Made by a program: the position numbers and the translations under genes. Shown piece after piece: positions 1 through 9,100 of a stretch of 64,000 nucleotides of DNA. The notes under the pieces were generated by a model. The model did no database searches. It saw nothing but the letters and a program-made list of their open reading frames with translations, and had not been told where the DNA came from. This DNA comes from Theropithecus gelada (taxonomy: Eukaryota > Chordata > Mammalia > Primates > Cercopithecidae), in contig NC_037668.1 of assembly GCF_003255815.1 (NCBI RefSeq), positions 70,388,940-70,452,939 of the forward strand. The letters are read 5' to 3'. The first letter of the stretch is position 1, and each line of letters starts with the position of its first letter.

Positions 1-343
1 AGGAGGACTGGCACTCCTCAGAGGCCAGCATGGACCAGTGCCAAGCTTTTGCTGTGTATAGTTGATGCCTCTGAATTGCAGGCAGTCGTAGCAAACCTAA
101 CTCTCGTAGGTTAAAGCTGATGGACAAAGAAGGCACAGCCCTAGGACTTTACAGCTCTACTTATTCCAAGGATGTTCCCAGCAGGATCAATTTGGTTAGC
201 TCTGGATGGAGCCCGTGGGGAAAGGGTCACTAACTTGACCTATCTACTTACCTCAGAGCATCCTTGAAAGAGTCAAATAAGAGAGTGGATATGAAGGTAA
301 TTTGTAGGAAACAGCAACAATACCTTAGAAAATGTTAGTTTTG

Positions 344-634
344 GGACCAGGTGCCATGGCTCACACCTGTAATCCCAGCACTTTGGGAGGCCAAGGTGGG
401 CGGATCACTTGAGGCCAGGAGTTCAAGACCAGCCTGGCCAAGATGGTGAAACCCCATCCCTACTAAAAATTAAAAAATTATCTGGGCTTGGGGCACGTAC
501 CTGTAATCCCAGCTACTCTGGTGGCTGAGGCACAAGAATCGCTTGAACCGAGGAGGCGGAGGTTGCAGTGAGCCGAGATCACATCACTGCACTTCAACCT
601 AGGTGACAGAGTGAGACTGTCTCAAAAAAAGAAA
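344..634 (+). repeat. AluS-like SINE, full length
   Basis: Full dimeric Alu with box-B-like GGTTCAAGAC region, A-rich linker and a short A tail. It is flanked by a clear target-site duplication (AAAATGTTAGTTTT just before 344 and again at about 631-645), so insertion is by L1-type target-primed reverse transcription. Confidence 0.95.
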
Positions 635-679
635 ATGTTAGTTTTGAAAGGAAACAGCTCAACATATAAAGATCCCACT

Positions 680-961
680 GAGCCCGGTGCTGTAGCTCCT
701 GTCTATAATCCCAACTACTCAGAAGCCTGAGGGGGGAGGATCACTTCCGTGCACAGAAGTTCAAGACCTGCCTGGGCAACATACCAAGACCCCGTCTCTA
801 CAAAACAAACAAAAATTAGCTGAGTGTGGTGGCACATACCTGTAGTCCTAACTGCTCAGGAGGCTGAGGCAGGAGGATCCTTGAGGCTAGGAGTTTGACG
901 TTGCAGTGAGCTATGATCGTGCCACTGCACTCCAGCCTGGGTGACAGAGTGAGACTCCATC
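680..961 (+). repeat. AluJ-like SINE
   Basis: Diverged dimeric Alu with older J-type features, beginning near GAGCCCGGTGCTGTAGCTC and ending at GTGAGACTCCATCT without a clear A tail. 962-1067 is non-Alu pyrimidine-rich sequence. Confidence 0.9.
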
Positions 962-1067
962 TATTTTGAAGAGGCAAAGAAGAAAGTTCCCTGATGTTTC
1001 TTTCATGAGGCACTTTCTGTTTGCTCTCATTCTTTCTTGCTTTCTTCTGTCTTGTGGATGGGGATGC

Positions 1068-1276
1068 TTCTTAACTACTGGCAGCAAGATACTGCAGGAG
1101 CAAGGTAGCAAACAGCTGAATTCTATGACAATAGAACTTGGTTAAAAGTGTTGTTTCAGTGTGTCAGATGACAAGGGAGATGGTGATAAGGGCCCTACAG
1201 TATAGACACTTGCAACTCTCTAGCCAAGGAAACATACTTCAGAGGACACTGTAGAGAAAGGACTCATCTAGTGGAG
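1068..1276. repeat. Inverted duplication, left arm
   Basis: Read on the minus strand this segment matches 3652-3867 at roughly 93% identity (about 14 substitutions and one ~6-bp indel by eye). Shared landmarks include TAGATGAGTCCTTTCTCTAC and TTGGCTAGAGAGTTGCAAGT. Similarity stops at the ends given. It contains no Alu or L1 sequence that I recognise and no ORF. Confidence 0.9.
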
Positions 1277-1544
1277 GAGAAATTTTTAAGTAACTATATA
1301 GGGTGGGATTGTAAAGAGATGGGAAGGAGGATGAACAGCTGTGATCCAGAGCTCACATTCTTGTGATGGGCTGTTCAGCTGCACTCTGTTACATCTGGCA
1401 CCTACATTCTATGCCAGTCTCTGTCCTAGGCCCTGGAGCTGAGTAAGTTGTGGCTCATACTTGTGATAGGTGACAGGGACAGTTTCAATGCAAGGTGGTA
1501 TTAGAATGTGAGCCCGTATGAGGGCAGGGCATGACATTTGGTCT

Positions 1545-1838
1545 CTTTTTTTTTTTTGAGACAGAATCTCACTCTGTCGCTCAGGCTGGAGTGCAGTGGC
1601 ACGATCTTGGCTCACTGCAACCTCTGCTTCCCGGGTTCAAGCAATTCTCCTGCCTCAGCCTCCCAAGTAGCTGGGACTACAGGCACATGCCACCACACCC
1701 GGCTAATTTTTTGTATTTTTGGTAGAGACGGGATTTCACTGTGTTAGCCAGGATGGTCTCGATATCCTGACCTCATGATCCACCCGCCTCAGCCTCCCAA
1801 AGTGTTGGGATTACAGGCGTGAGCCACCGTGCCCAGCC
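1545..1838 (-). repeat. AluS-like SINE
   Basis: Antisense Alu from the poly-T to GAGCCACCGTGCCCAGCC. It is inserted in the L2 tail and is immediately followed by a second antisense Alu. Confidence 0.95.
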
Positions 1839-1864
1839 GATCTTTTTCTTGTTTTGCTTTGTGT

Positions 1865-2149
1865 TTTTGAGACGGAGTCTCACTCTGTTGCCCAGGCTGG
1901 AGTGCAGTGGCGCGATCTCAGCTCACTGCTAGCTCCGCCTCCCAGGTTCACGCAGTTCTCCTGCCTCAGCCTCCCGAGTGGCTGGGACTACAGGCGCCCG
2001 CCACCTCGCCCGGCTAGTTTTTGGTATTTTTAGTAGAGACAGGGTTTCACCGTGTTAGCCAGGATGGTCTCAATCTCCTGACCTCATGATCTGCCCGCCT
2101 CGGCCTCCCAAAATGCTGGGATTACAGGCTTGAGCCACCGCGCCCGGCC
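1865..2149 (-). repeat. AluY-like SINE
   Basis: Well preserved antisense Alu with GAGACGGAGTCTCACTCTG and CTCGCCCGGCTAGTTTTT, typical of the younger Y group. It ends in GCGCCCGGCC. Confidence 0.95.
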
Positions 2150-2644
2150 TGTTTTGTTTTTAACTGCTGTGTCCCCAATACCTGGAAGTGAACTTCTGGA
2201 ATCTAATAGATGCTGAATAAATATTTGTTGCATGAATGATAGTGGTATGAGAGGAAGAGGGGAAAAAAGGGGGAAAAAGGCTTCTTGGAAGAAGTGACGT
2301 TTGAGGTAAGTAGTGACAGGCTTTAATTTGCCAGATCAACAAGGTGGCAGGTGCTTTCTAGGAAGAGGGAACTATGTTCTTAGGCCACAGTCTGTTAGAG
2401 ATGGGGGACAAGGTAAAAGTTATTTTGCAGAGATTCTTGGGATGAATCCCTTGCCCATCACATCACTTAAAGGCAGGCCCTGGAGTTGTCTGTACCATGG
2501 TCACCACGGATACCTGGGTGGTGTGAGCTCCCAGGATAGCAGGGAGACCAGCAAAGCTCGGGAGTGGCGCTCTCCTACTTTGGAACAGGAAATGAAATTT
2601 GTCATGAATTGTTGATGCTTGTAGAGAGGTGGCTACAAGAAAAT

Positions 2645-2926
2645 TATTTTTTGAGACATAGTTTCACTCCGTCACCCAGGCTGGAGTGCAGTGGCACAAT
2701 CCCAGCTCACTGCAACCTCCACCTCCCGGGTTCAAGCGATTCTCCCTCCTCAAACTCCTGAATAGCTGGGATTACAGGCACATGCCACCATGCCCAGATC
2801 ATTTTTGTATTTTTAGCAGAGATGGAGTTTTGCCATGTTGGCCGGGCTGGTCTCAAACTCCTGACTTCAAGTGATCCACCTGCCTCAGCCTCCCAAAGTG
2901 CTGAGGCATGAGCCACCATGCCTGGC
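2645..2926 (-). repeat. AluS/J-like SINE
   Basis: Antisense Alu from TTTTTTGAGACATAG to GAGCCACCATGCCTGGCT, with small internal deletions near its 5' end. Confidence 0.93.
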
Positions 2927-3651
2927 TGCAAACTACTTTCTGAAACAGCTCATCCTCAGGCTCACTGAGCCCGAAGAGAGCTGAATGAAGTAACTGGATG
3001 AGTAAGTAATGATACTTTTTAAAGTAACATTGAAAAGACAGATGTTACACAATTTGTATTTTTGCCTGAGAAGCCATCCCTTCAAAGCAGTTCCATAGTG
3101 AGATTGTTCATTTATTCGTAGAGGTGCTGCTGCAATATTTTCTAAGTGTCTTTGTAACTGGAGAAAAGCTCTCAAGCCTATAGGGCATGCTTTTAAATGT
3201 CCTCAGTGTTGGCAAAACTGCCTTTTGAGGAAATATTTTAACATTCAAAAGTCATCTGGAGCTGGAACACATGAACAGAGGCTGTGGAATCCACCCACTC
3301 TCTGTACACATTGCTGCTGAAAGTCTTTTTCACCTGGATTACTGGCACAGCTGCGCAGATTACCTTTCTGTTGCCAGTACCTTTTTCAATTCATTTTCTA
3401 CACCATGTCGCTCATTTAACAAATCTTTTAAGGTATTATGTGTCAGGAACTAAGATGCCCAAGGAAGTCACAGTCTGGTGGGGAACATTTAATTAGAGCA
3501 ATACAGTGTGTTAGGATGGGAGGGATTCTTAACCTAGTAGCATCTGAGCGAAGACCTAGAGGATGAATTAAGCAGGCAAAGAGGAAGGAGGAAAGGAAGG
3601 GTGTTATATGCAGAATTTTATGTGATACTCCAAAGGAAACAGTGGCTAAAG
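2927..3651. other. Non-coding; old repeat-like sequence, no gene
   Basis: No supported gene. From about 3430 the text (CAGTCTGGTGGGGAACATTTAATTAG, then AGAGGAAGGAGG) resembles an ancient interspersed repeat that seems to continue beyond the right arm at 3868-4110. I cannot name the family with confidence. Confidence 0.5.
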
Positions 3652-3867
3652 GACTCCACTAGATGAGTCCTTTCTCTACAGTGCCCTCTGAAGCGTGTTT
3701 ACTTGGCTAGAGAGTTGCAAGTGTCTATTCTGTAGGGCCTTGTAATATTTCACCATCTCCCTTGTCATCTGATACACTGAAGCAACACTTTTAACCAAGT
3801 TCTATTGTCACAGAATTCGGCTGTTTGCTACCTCTGCTCCTGCAGTATCCTGCAGCCAGTAGTTACA
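3652..3867. repeat. Inverted duplication, right arm
   Basis: Reverse-complement partner of 1068-1276. Its flanks on both sides read like one older interspersed repeat (…AAAGGAAACAGTGGC… before; …GGAAGATTTTAAG… after), which suggests this arm interrupts that repeat. The spacer between arms is about 2.4 kb and carries three Alus. Confidence 0.9.
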
Positions 3868-5179
3868 AGCACCTGGAAGGTTGGACAGGGAATACAAGAG
3901 AAGACTGTAAGACTTCTTAGAAATCATAGAGTCCAGTAAACCACATTAAGGAATCTGGACTACCCTAAGGGTAATGGTAGTCACTGGAAGATTTTAAGTA
4001 AGACAGTGTCATGATCAGATAGATGTTCTCAAAAGAACTTTCTGGCTGTTGTGGTGAGGAATATTAGAGTAAGACAGAGGTAGAGAGGTGTGGTTAGTAG
4101 CCAACAGCACTGCTCTATACTAGGGATCAGCCAACTACACTCCGTTTTTCTGTGGCTCATGAGCTAAGAATACGAATCGTTTTTAAAATGTTTAAATAGT
4201 TGAAAATATGTAAAGATTCGTGTCATGTAAAAATTAGGGCTGTTTTCAAGCTCCAAACCTGAGTAGTAAGTCAGAACCATATTGTCGGCCAAGCTTGTAT
4301 TATAATTTGGTTCTCACAGAAAAAGTTCCTACCCCTTGCTCTAAGCAATTGGCGATGATGGCCTACAGTAGTGGCAGTAGGAATGAAGACTCTGAATTGA
4401 CATTTAGAGAGTTTAGGACTGACTCAAGAAGGCCTTTAGGAAGTGGAACTGACAGGCCTAGACGGCATTGGTAGGGGTAAGGGATACTGCACTAGCCTCC
4501 TAACTTTCTCTACTTCAATTCCTTGCCCCTCTGCAACCCATTCTCCACTCCGCAGCCATTTTTAAAAAGATGCCCCTCCCTACTTACGACTCTAAAATTG
4601 CTCTTCTCACTCTTCCCCTCAGGATATATTTCCAATTAAATATACCTAAGTGACTCTGCCCACCTCTGCAACCCAATGTCACATTCGAGTCTTATTGAAC
4701 TACTCGACTGCATTTCCCGAGATCCCACCTCTTCTCGCCTGTACCCTGTGCGCGGAAAGTCAGCCCTCCACCTTCTCCCTGCTTCCACTCCCAAAATACT
4801 TCGTGCTTCTGCAGCTCTGGAGTATTTACCGTGTTGGCTGTTCAAATTTCTGCCTCCATCAGAAGGCAGAAACTGACTCGCGAACTATTCCATCCCCAGC
4901 CGATAGTAGACGCTTAAAAAAGAACGAAAGAAGGTGGGTGGAGGACTTCAGTAACATCAGGTGGCAGCCTCAATTTTATCGTTTGTGAAACGTGGATAGT
5001 AATTCCTCTATCACATGGCTGTTGTACGAATTAAATGAAAAAAAACATAGCACGCTAGCTTGTTCAATAAATGTGAGTTGAATTAAATCTGATTTGTGGC
5101 CAGTAGAAAAACACGTTAACACTTGAAAAGAAAGACACATTTTTTAAAATATATGCCTGGTAAAACGGATCAGAAGGCA
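3868..5179. other. YBX1 upstream flank, no gene seen
   Basis: Contains an old repeat remnant (about 3868-4110, with GTGTCATGATCAGAT) and then single-copy-looking DNA. Base composition rises in CpG from about 5180. No ORF here has coding character. Confidence 0.6.
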
Positions 5180-5707
5180 GGTCCCCACGGAGCACACCCT
5201 CGCCCTAAACATGCTGAGCCCGGGCTGCCAGAGCCTGGGTGGTCCCTCCAAGGTGACTGCTCCGACAAAAGCGTACGCTCTTCAAACGCATACGTTTAAG
5301 GCAATTCCAGAAACCCTCGGCTGTGCCGCGAGTACACGGCCATTAAAGAAAAGACGACTCTATGCCCGCCGTAATGTTCTCAGATCACAGGGACCGTATT
5401 TGGTGCAGGGAGGGAGGGAAGCCTTTTCTTCACGGGGAGCTAAGGCGTCGTCGAGCCCCCTTCCAATCCCGGGTCCGGCCGGGTAATCCCTGCCCAGCGT
5501 TCGGGCGTGCCTTTTTTTCAGCCCAGACACAACCCTGAACGTGGGGCCCGCCAGCCCGGCGACTGCCTCGTGGAAGTCACGTTCCCTCTGCCCGTCCTCT
5601 CAGGTACTCTATGGTTTTCGTGGCCGACTACTCTAATTCTAGTTCCGGTCTCTATGGCGGCCGGCGGAGGCAGGAACGGTTGTAGGTCGGCTGAATTAGC
5701 CGCCAGA

Positions 5708-5718
5708 CAGCCAATGAG
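5708..5718 (-). promoter_or_regulatory. CCAAT box / Y-box-like element
   Basis: Plus strand CAGCCAATGAG; the minus strand reads CTCATTGGCTG, close to the Y-box consensus CTGATTGGCYAA. It lies about 115 bp upstream of the inferred mRNA start, a usual distance for an NF-Y CCAAT box. NF-Y is the most likely binder; YB-1 itself was isolated by Y-box binding. Confidence 0.6.
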
Positions 5719-5827
5719 AGTGGAGGACTGATAAAATGTTAGTCAATAGAAGCCAGGGACTGAGGTCAGGTGGGCAGATTGACAGTATCACCGGCCAGTG
5801 AACAACGCCTAGGGCGGGTCGATCGTA

Positions 5828-5998
5828 GGGCTTATCCCGCCTGTCCCGCCATTCTCGCTAGTTCGATCGGTAGCGGGAGCGGAGAGCGGACCCCAGAGAG
5901 CCCTGAGCAGCCCCACCGCCGCCGCCGGCCTAGTTACCATCACACCCCGGGAGGAGCCGCAGCTGCCGCAGCCGGCCCCAGTCACCATCACCGCAACC
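5828..5998 (+). other. YBX1: YBX1 5' UTR (start inferred)
   Basis: The 5' limit at GGGCTTATCCCGCC follows my recollection of YBX1 mRNAs and is approximate. The leader is GC-rich, has no upstream ATG, and holds CACCATCA-type repeats just before the start codon. YB-1 is known to bind its own mRNA and inhibit its translation; which bases matter cannot be judged here. Confidence 0.6.
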
Positions 5999-6164
5999 AT
6001 GAGCAGCGAGGCCGAGACCCAGCAGCCGCCCGCCGCCCCCCCCGCCGCCCCCGCCCTCAGCGCCGCCGACACCAAGCCCGGCACTACGGGCAGCGGCGCA
6101 GGGAGCGGTGGCCCGGGCGGCCTCACATCGGCGGCGCCTGCCGGCGGGGACAAGAAGGTCATCG
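5999..6164 (+). CDS. YBX1: YBX1 coding exon 1
   Basis: ATG in GCAACCATGAG context, with A at -3. Encodes residues 1-55 and the first base of codon 56, then GTGAGG. The segment is Ala/Pro/Gly-rich with a C-rich run (about 6028-6048), and GC is far above that of the later exons. The frame stays open into intron 1 (to 6814) because of base composition. Confidence 0.97.
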
Positions 6165-9100
6165 GTGAGGACCGGACAGGGACGGGGGTGGGGCCCTCGG
6201 GCAGCCTGGCAGCGGAACCGTTAGCCGGGGCTGGGCGAGCCGGCGGGCGCGCGGCCGGTGGGGACCGACTCCGCGGCGCGCGGCCGCCCCTCCCCCCGCC
6301 CCCCCCCACTCCCCCCCACTCTCTCTTGCGGGGGCCCGCCCGGCAGGCGCGCGCACACTGCCTCCCGCGCCCCCTGTGGATCCCGCGCGGCCGCGCGCCC
6401 CTCCTCCTGCGGCCGCGCGCCGCCGACCGCGTGTGCGACGGGGTCCCCTCCCCGCCGACCGGCCTCGTGCGCTCGGGCCCGCACGCCGTTGTTCGCGTCT
6501 CCCCCACCCAGCTCCCTTCCGCGTGTGCTCGGAGGGCGCGGCGCACCGCCTACGCAGGCCGGAGCGGCTTCCCCTTCCCTCACGTGCTCTCCGTCCGCGG
6601 CCTGCGAACACACCCATCCTGGGCCCGCGCCCCAGGCCTGCCCGGGAGCGCCCGGCTCTTCAGACTCACCCACGTGTGCGGCGGCGGCGGCGTGGCCCCG
6701 GCGCGGACCCGCACCCGGGCGGTGGAGAGAAAGGGCTGTCAGGTGGCCGCAGCGGGCAGCGTGCGAGAGACCGGATGCCGAAGCCAGACGGGTTTGGAAA
6801 AGGATAGCTGGTAATCGTGGCTTGTTTTGCTTTGTTTTCTTTTCCAGCAACGAAGGTTTTGGGAACAGTAAAATGGTTCAATGTAAGGAACGGATATGGT
6901 TTCATCAACAGGTGAGCTGCTGGGCTCTGAAGCCTCCATCCTACCTTCTTGCTTGCTTCTTGCTGTGCCAATCCACAGTCCTCTTCTGAAAGGCGTTTAC
7001 TACCTTTGGTGTATTAATGTGATTTTTTGTTTGTTTGTTTTCCTTGACGACTGGAGGGATTTGGGTTTAGAGAATGCCTTTGTTTTGCAGCTAAATATTA
7101 ATTTGAAGCTAACTTCAAGGGCTTCGGCACAGCACAAAGCAATTTAAAAGGCAAGCGGAGTGAATGAGCCATTGCTTAACAGGGTAAACGGGAAAGTACG
7201 GTCCAGTAGATTTTTATTCTTGTCATCCTTTTCTACTTTATTGAACTCGGTATTTGAGAATGTGATCCACTGACATCGGATATTTACGCCTTGTTAGCAT
7301 TTTGGGGGTAAGAGGATTTGACGTGTCAGGTATATGAGGTTTTGTCATCTTTACCGAGAGGTTGTATTGCCTTTGTTTCACGTTTCATTTTAATACCTGA
7401 GATAAATTCTATATTAGCACAGCTTTGACCAGAGAGAACTGTTTTTATTTGTTCATAAATAATATATCTGCAAGAAAATGGTTTTTTTCCTTCAGTTCTT
7501 ATTTTTCATTCTTCCTTGTCCTAAAATCATGCTGATGAAGTCAATTTCTGCTAGATCCCTGGCTGTAGCTTATTAGAGTGGCCATAGTCGCTAGTAGCTT
7601 GACATTGTTCTTCCTGTTTGAAGGTAAAGCTGCAGATATGTCTTTAGGACTTACCCTTCGGGTTGTTTGTGGCAGTGGTGGTGGTAACGTGCAGTAGACG
7701 CACAGTATTCCATGGGCTTCCTTGTGAGCCGGGCATCATTTTCAAGATGGCTGCCAAGGCTAGTAGTGCAGTTACATGGGTGTAGAGCACTGGGTATGCC
7801 AGTAGCAATCTTGGCCTCACAGGTATGGTACTTAAGTGCCATCTCAGCATTCTCTTGCTTACTTACTGTAGAAGACCTAAGCAGATGATTAAAAGAACAT
7901 GGAATGGACAACAAATGGGCAAAATCAAGCTTAAGGACAGAATCATGGCCTGATGAAAAACTGTTCATTAATCAATCATAGAGTATTGTGGAAACACTCA
8001 AAGTAAGAGATAAGCATTTGATGATCTATTCTCTACTTTTGCAATTGTGGGAAAACATTTTGTTTCTTCCAGAATCTTAGGATTTTCCAACTTGTTCTAT
8101 ACTGTTTGCCTTCCTGGCTGGCTGAAACTACGTTTTTCATTAATTTTTTGATAAAAGCTTACTAGCAAAGAAGAAAGGGAATGCTTATATATGATTGGTA
8201 AACTGATAGCTTTTTAACTGATCTGTCTGAATTTATTAGTGTTTTAGTTTGTATTTGTGTCTTACTGACTGTCCTTACTAGTCTAACTCTTAAACCAGTG
8301 GTTTTCAAATTTAAGTGTGCTTACCTTGGAAGGGTGTGATTTAAGTGGTGTATTTCTTCTGAGCTTTGGATTCATTAGGTCTGGGTACATTTTTAACAGG
8401 AATGATAATGGTCTTCGGGCCATACCTTCAAAATCACTGCTTTTAACCCTTGACCCAATGTAATGGTAACTCTGGTGTGCAAATATGCATCCTTTTCAGC
8501 AGATAGATCGCAGTTTTTGTATGTGTTTAAGAAGTTTTAGCATGTGCCTTGTTTCGCTGCATTTTTTTTTAAGTGGGCATAGGTTACGACATTTTTTGAA
8601 ATCAGTAGTTTTGTCCAAAATAAGAGTATTATCTTTACACTTTATAAGTATTTAGTCCATGAGATACTATTCATTGAATATCTCTGTTCTGAATTGGAAT
8701 CAACTCAATTGGTCATCCTCCAGGGCAAGTTATGAATTGGCTTTTGATGGTCCTTTGGACTATCCTAACCTCAATTATTTTGTCAGATTAACTGGTTAAA
8801 ATATTCTTTATGCTTCTGAACTGGTTGTTTTAATTATTCTGGGATTTTTTAATAAGATGCTGTAAAATCTGACTCCAATTAAATACAGGGAAGATTTGCT
8901 TTAATTAAGGAAAATGTATGTGTTAAATCAGTTTGGAAGCTAGCAGTTGGTTCTATATGTAGTTCCTGTAGTAGAACGAATGGACTTGGCTGGAGGCACC
9001 TGGCTCTTATGAGGGAGGGAGACAGACTGACACATAATGTGCTGTTTTCTGTATAAAGGAGAGAGTGCAGTGTTTGGGATGACTATTATGACGACTTTTA

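Larger units (their letters stand above)
1380..2330 (+). repeat. L2 3' end, split by two Alus
   Basis: The left part (to about 1540) ends in GAGGGCAGGGCATGACATTTGGTCT. The right part resumes near 2152 with CTGTGTCCCCAATACCTGG and then GATGCTGAATAAATATTTGTTG. Together these read as the conserved 3' end of an L2 LINE, whose consensus runs 'gagggcagggac...gtatccccag...ctcaataaatatttgttg'. Two antisense Alus sit in the gap. Confidence 0.75.
5180..6790 (+). promoter_or_regulatory. YBX1: CpG island and YBX1 promoter region
   Basis: CpG-dense and GC-rich sequence surrounds YBX1 exon 1 and the first ~600 bp of intron 1, in contrast to the AT-rich flanks. There is no convincing TATA box. A CCAAT box lies at 5711-5715 and a YY1-like ATGGCGGC at about 5653-5660. 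CpG-island, TATA-less promoters are typical of broadly expressed genes. Initiation at several sites is likely but cannot be read from sequence. Confidence 0.85.

Noticed and set aside
1..343. Tail of the upstream gene PPIH
   Set aside because: The locus map makes it plausible, but I see no poly(A) signal or coding sequence here that would support it.
1531..1747. Many 60-110 codon ORFs with phrases like 'LECSGTILAHCNL' or '[10 protein letters not shown]'
   Set aside because: Translations of Alu elements on either strand; found throughout the window and not genes.
5809..6546. 245-codon minus-strand ORF across YBX1 exon 1
   Set aside because: Low-complexity Arg/Ala/Gly/Pro translation from CpG-island sequence, overlapping true YBX1 coding DNA; stop-poor by composition.
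6258..6989. 243-codon plus-strand ORF in YBX1 intron 1
   Set aside because: Same compositional cause; it crosses exon 2 in the wrong frame.
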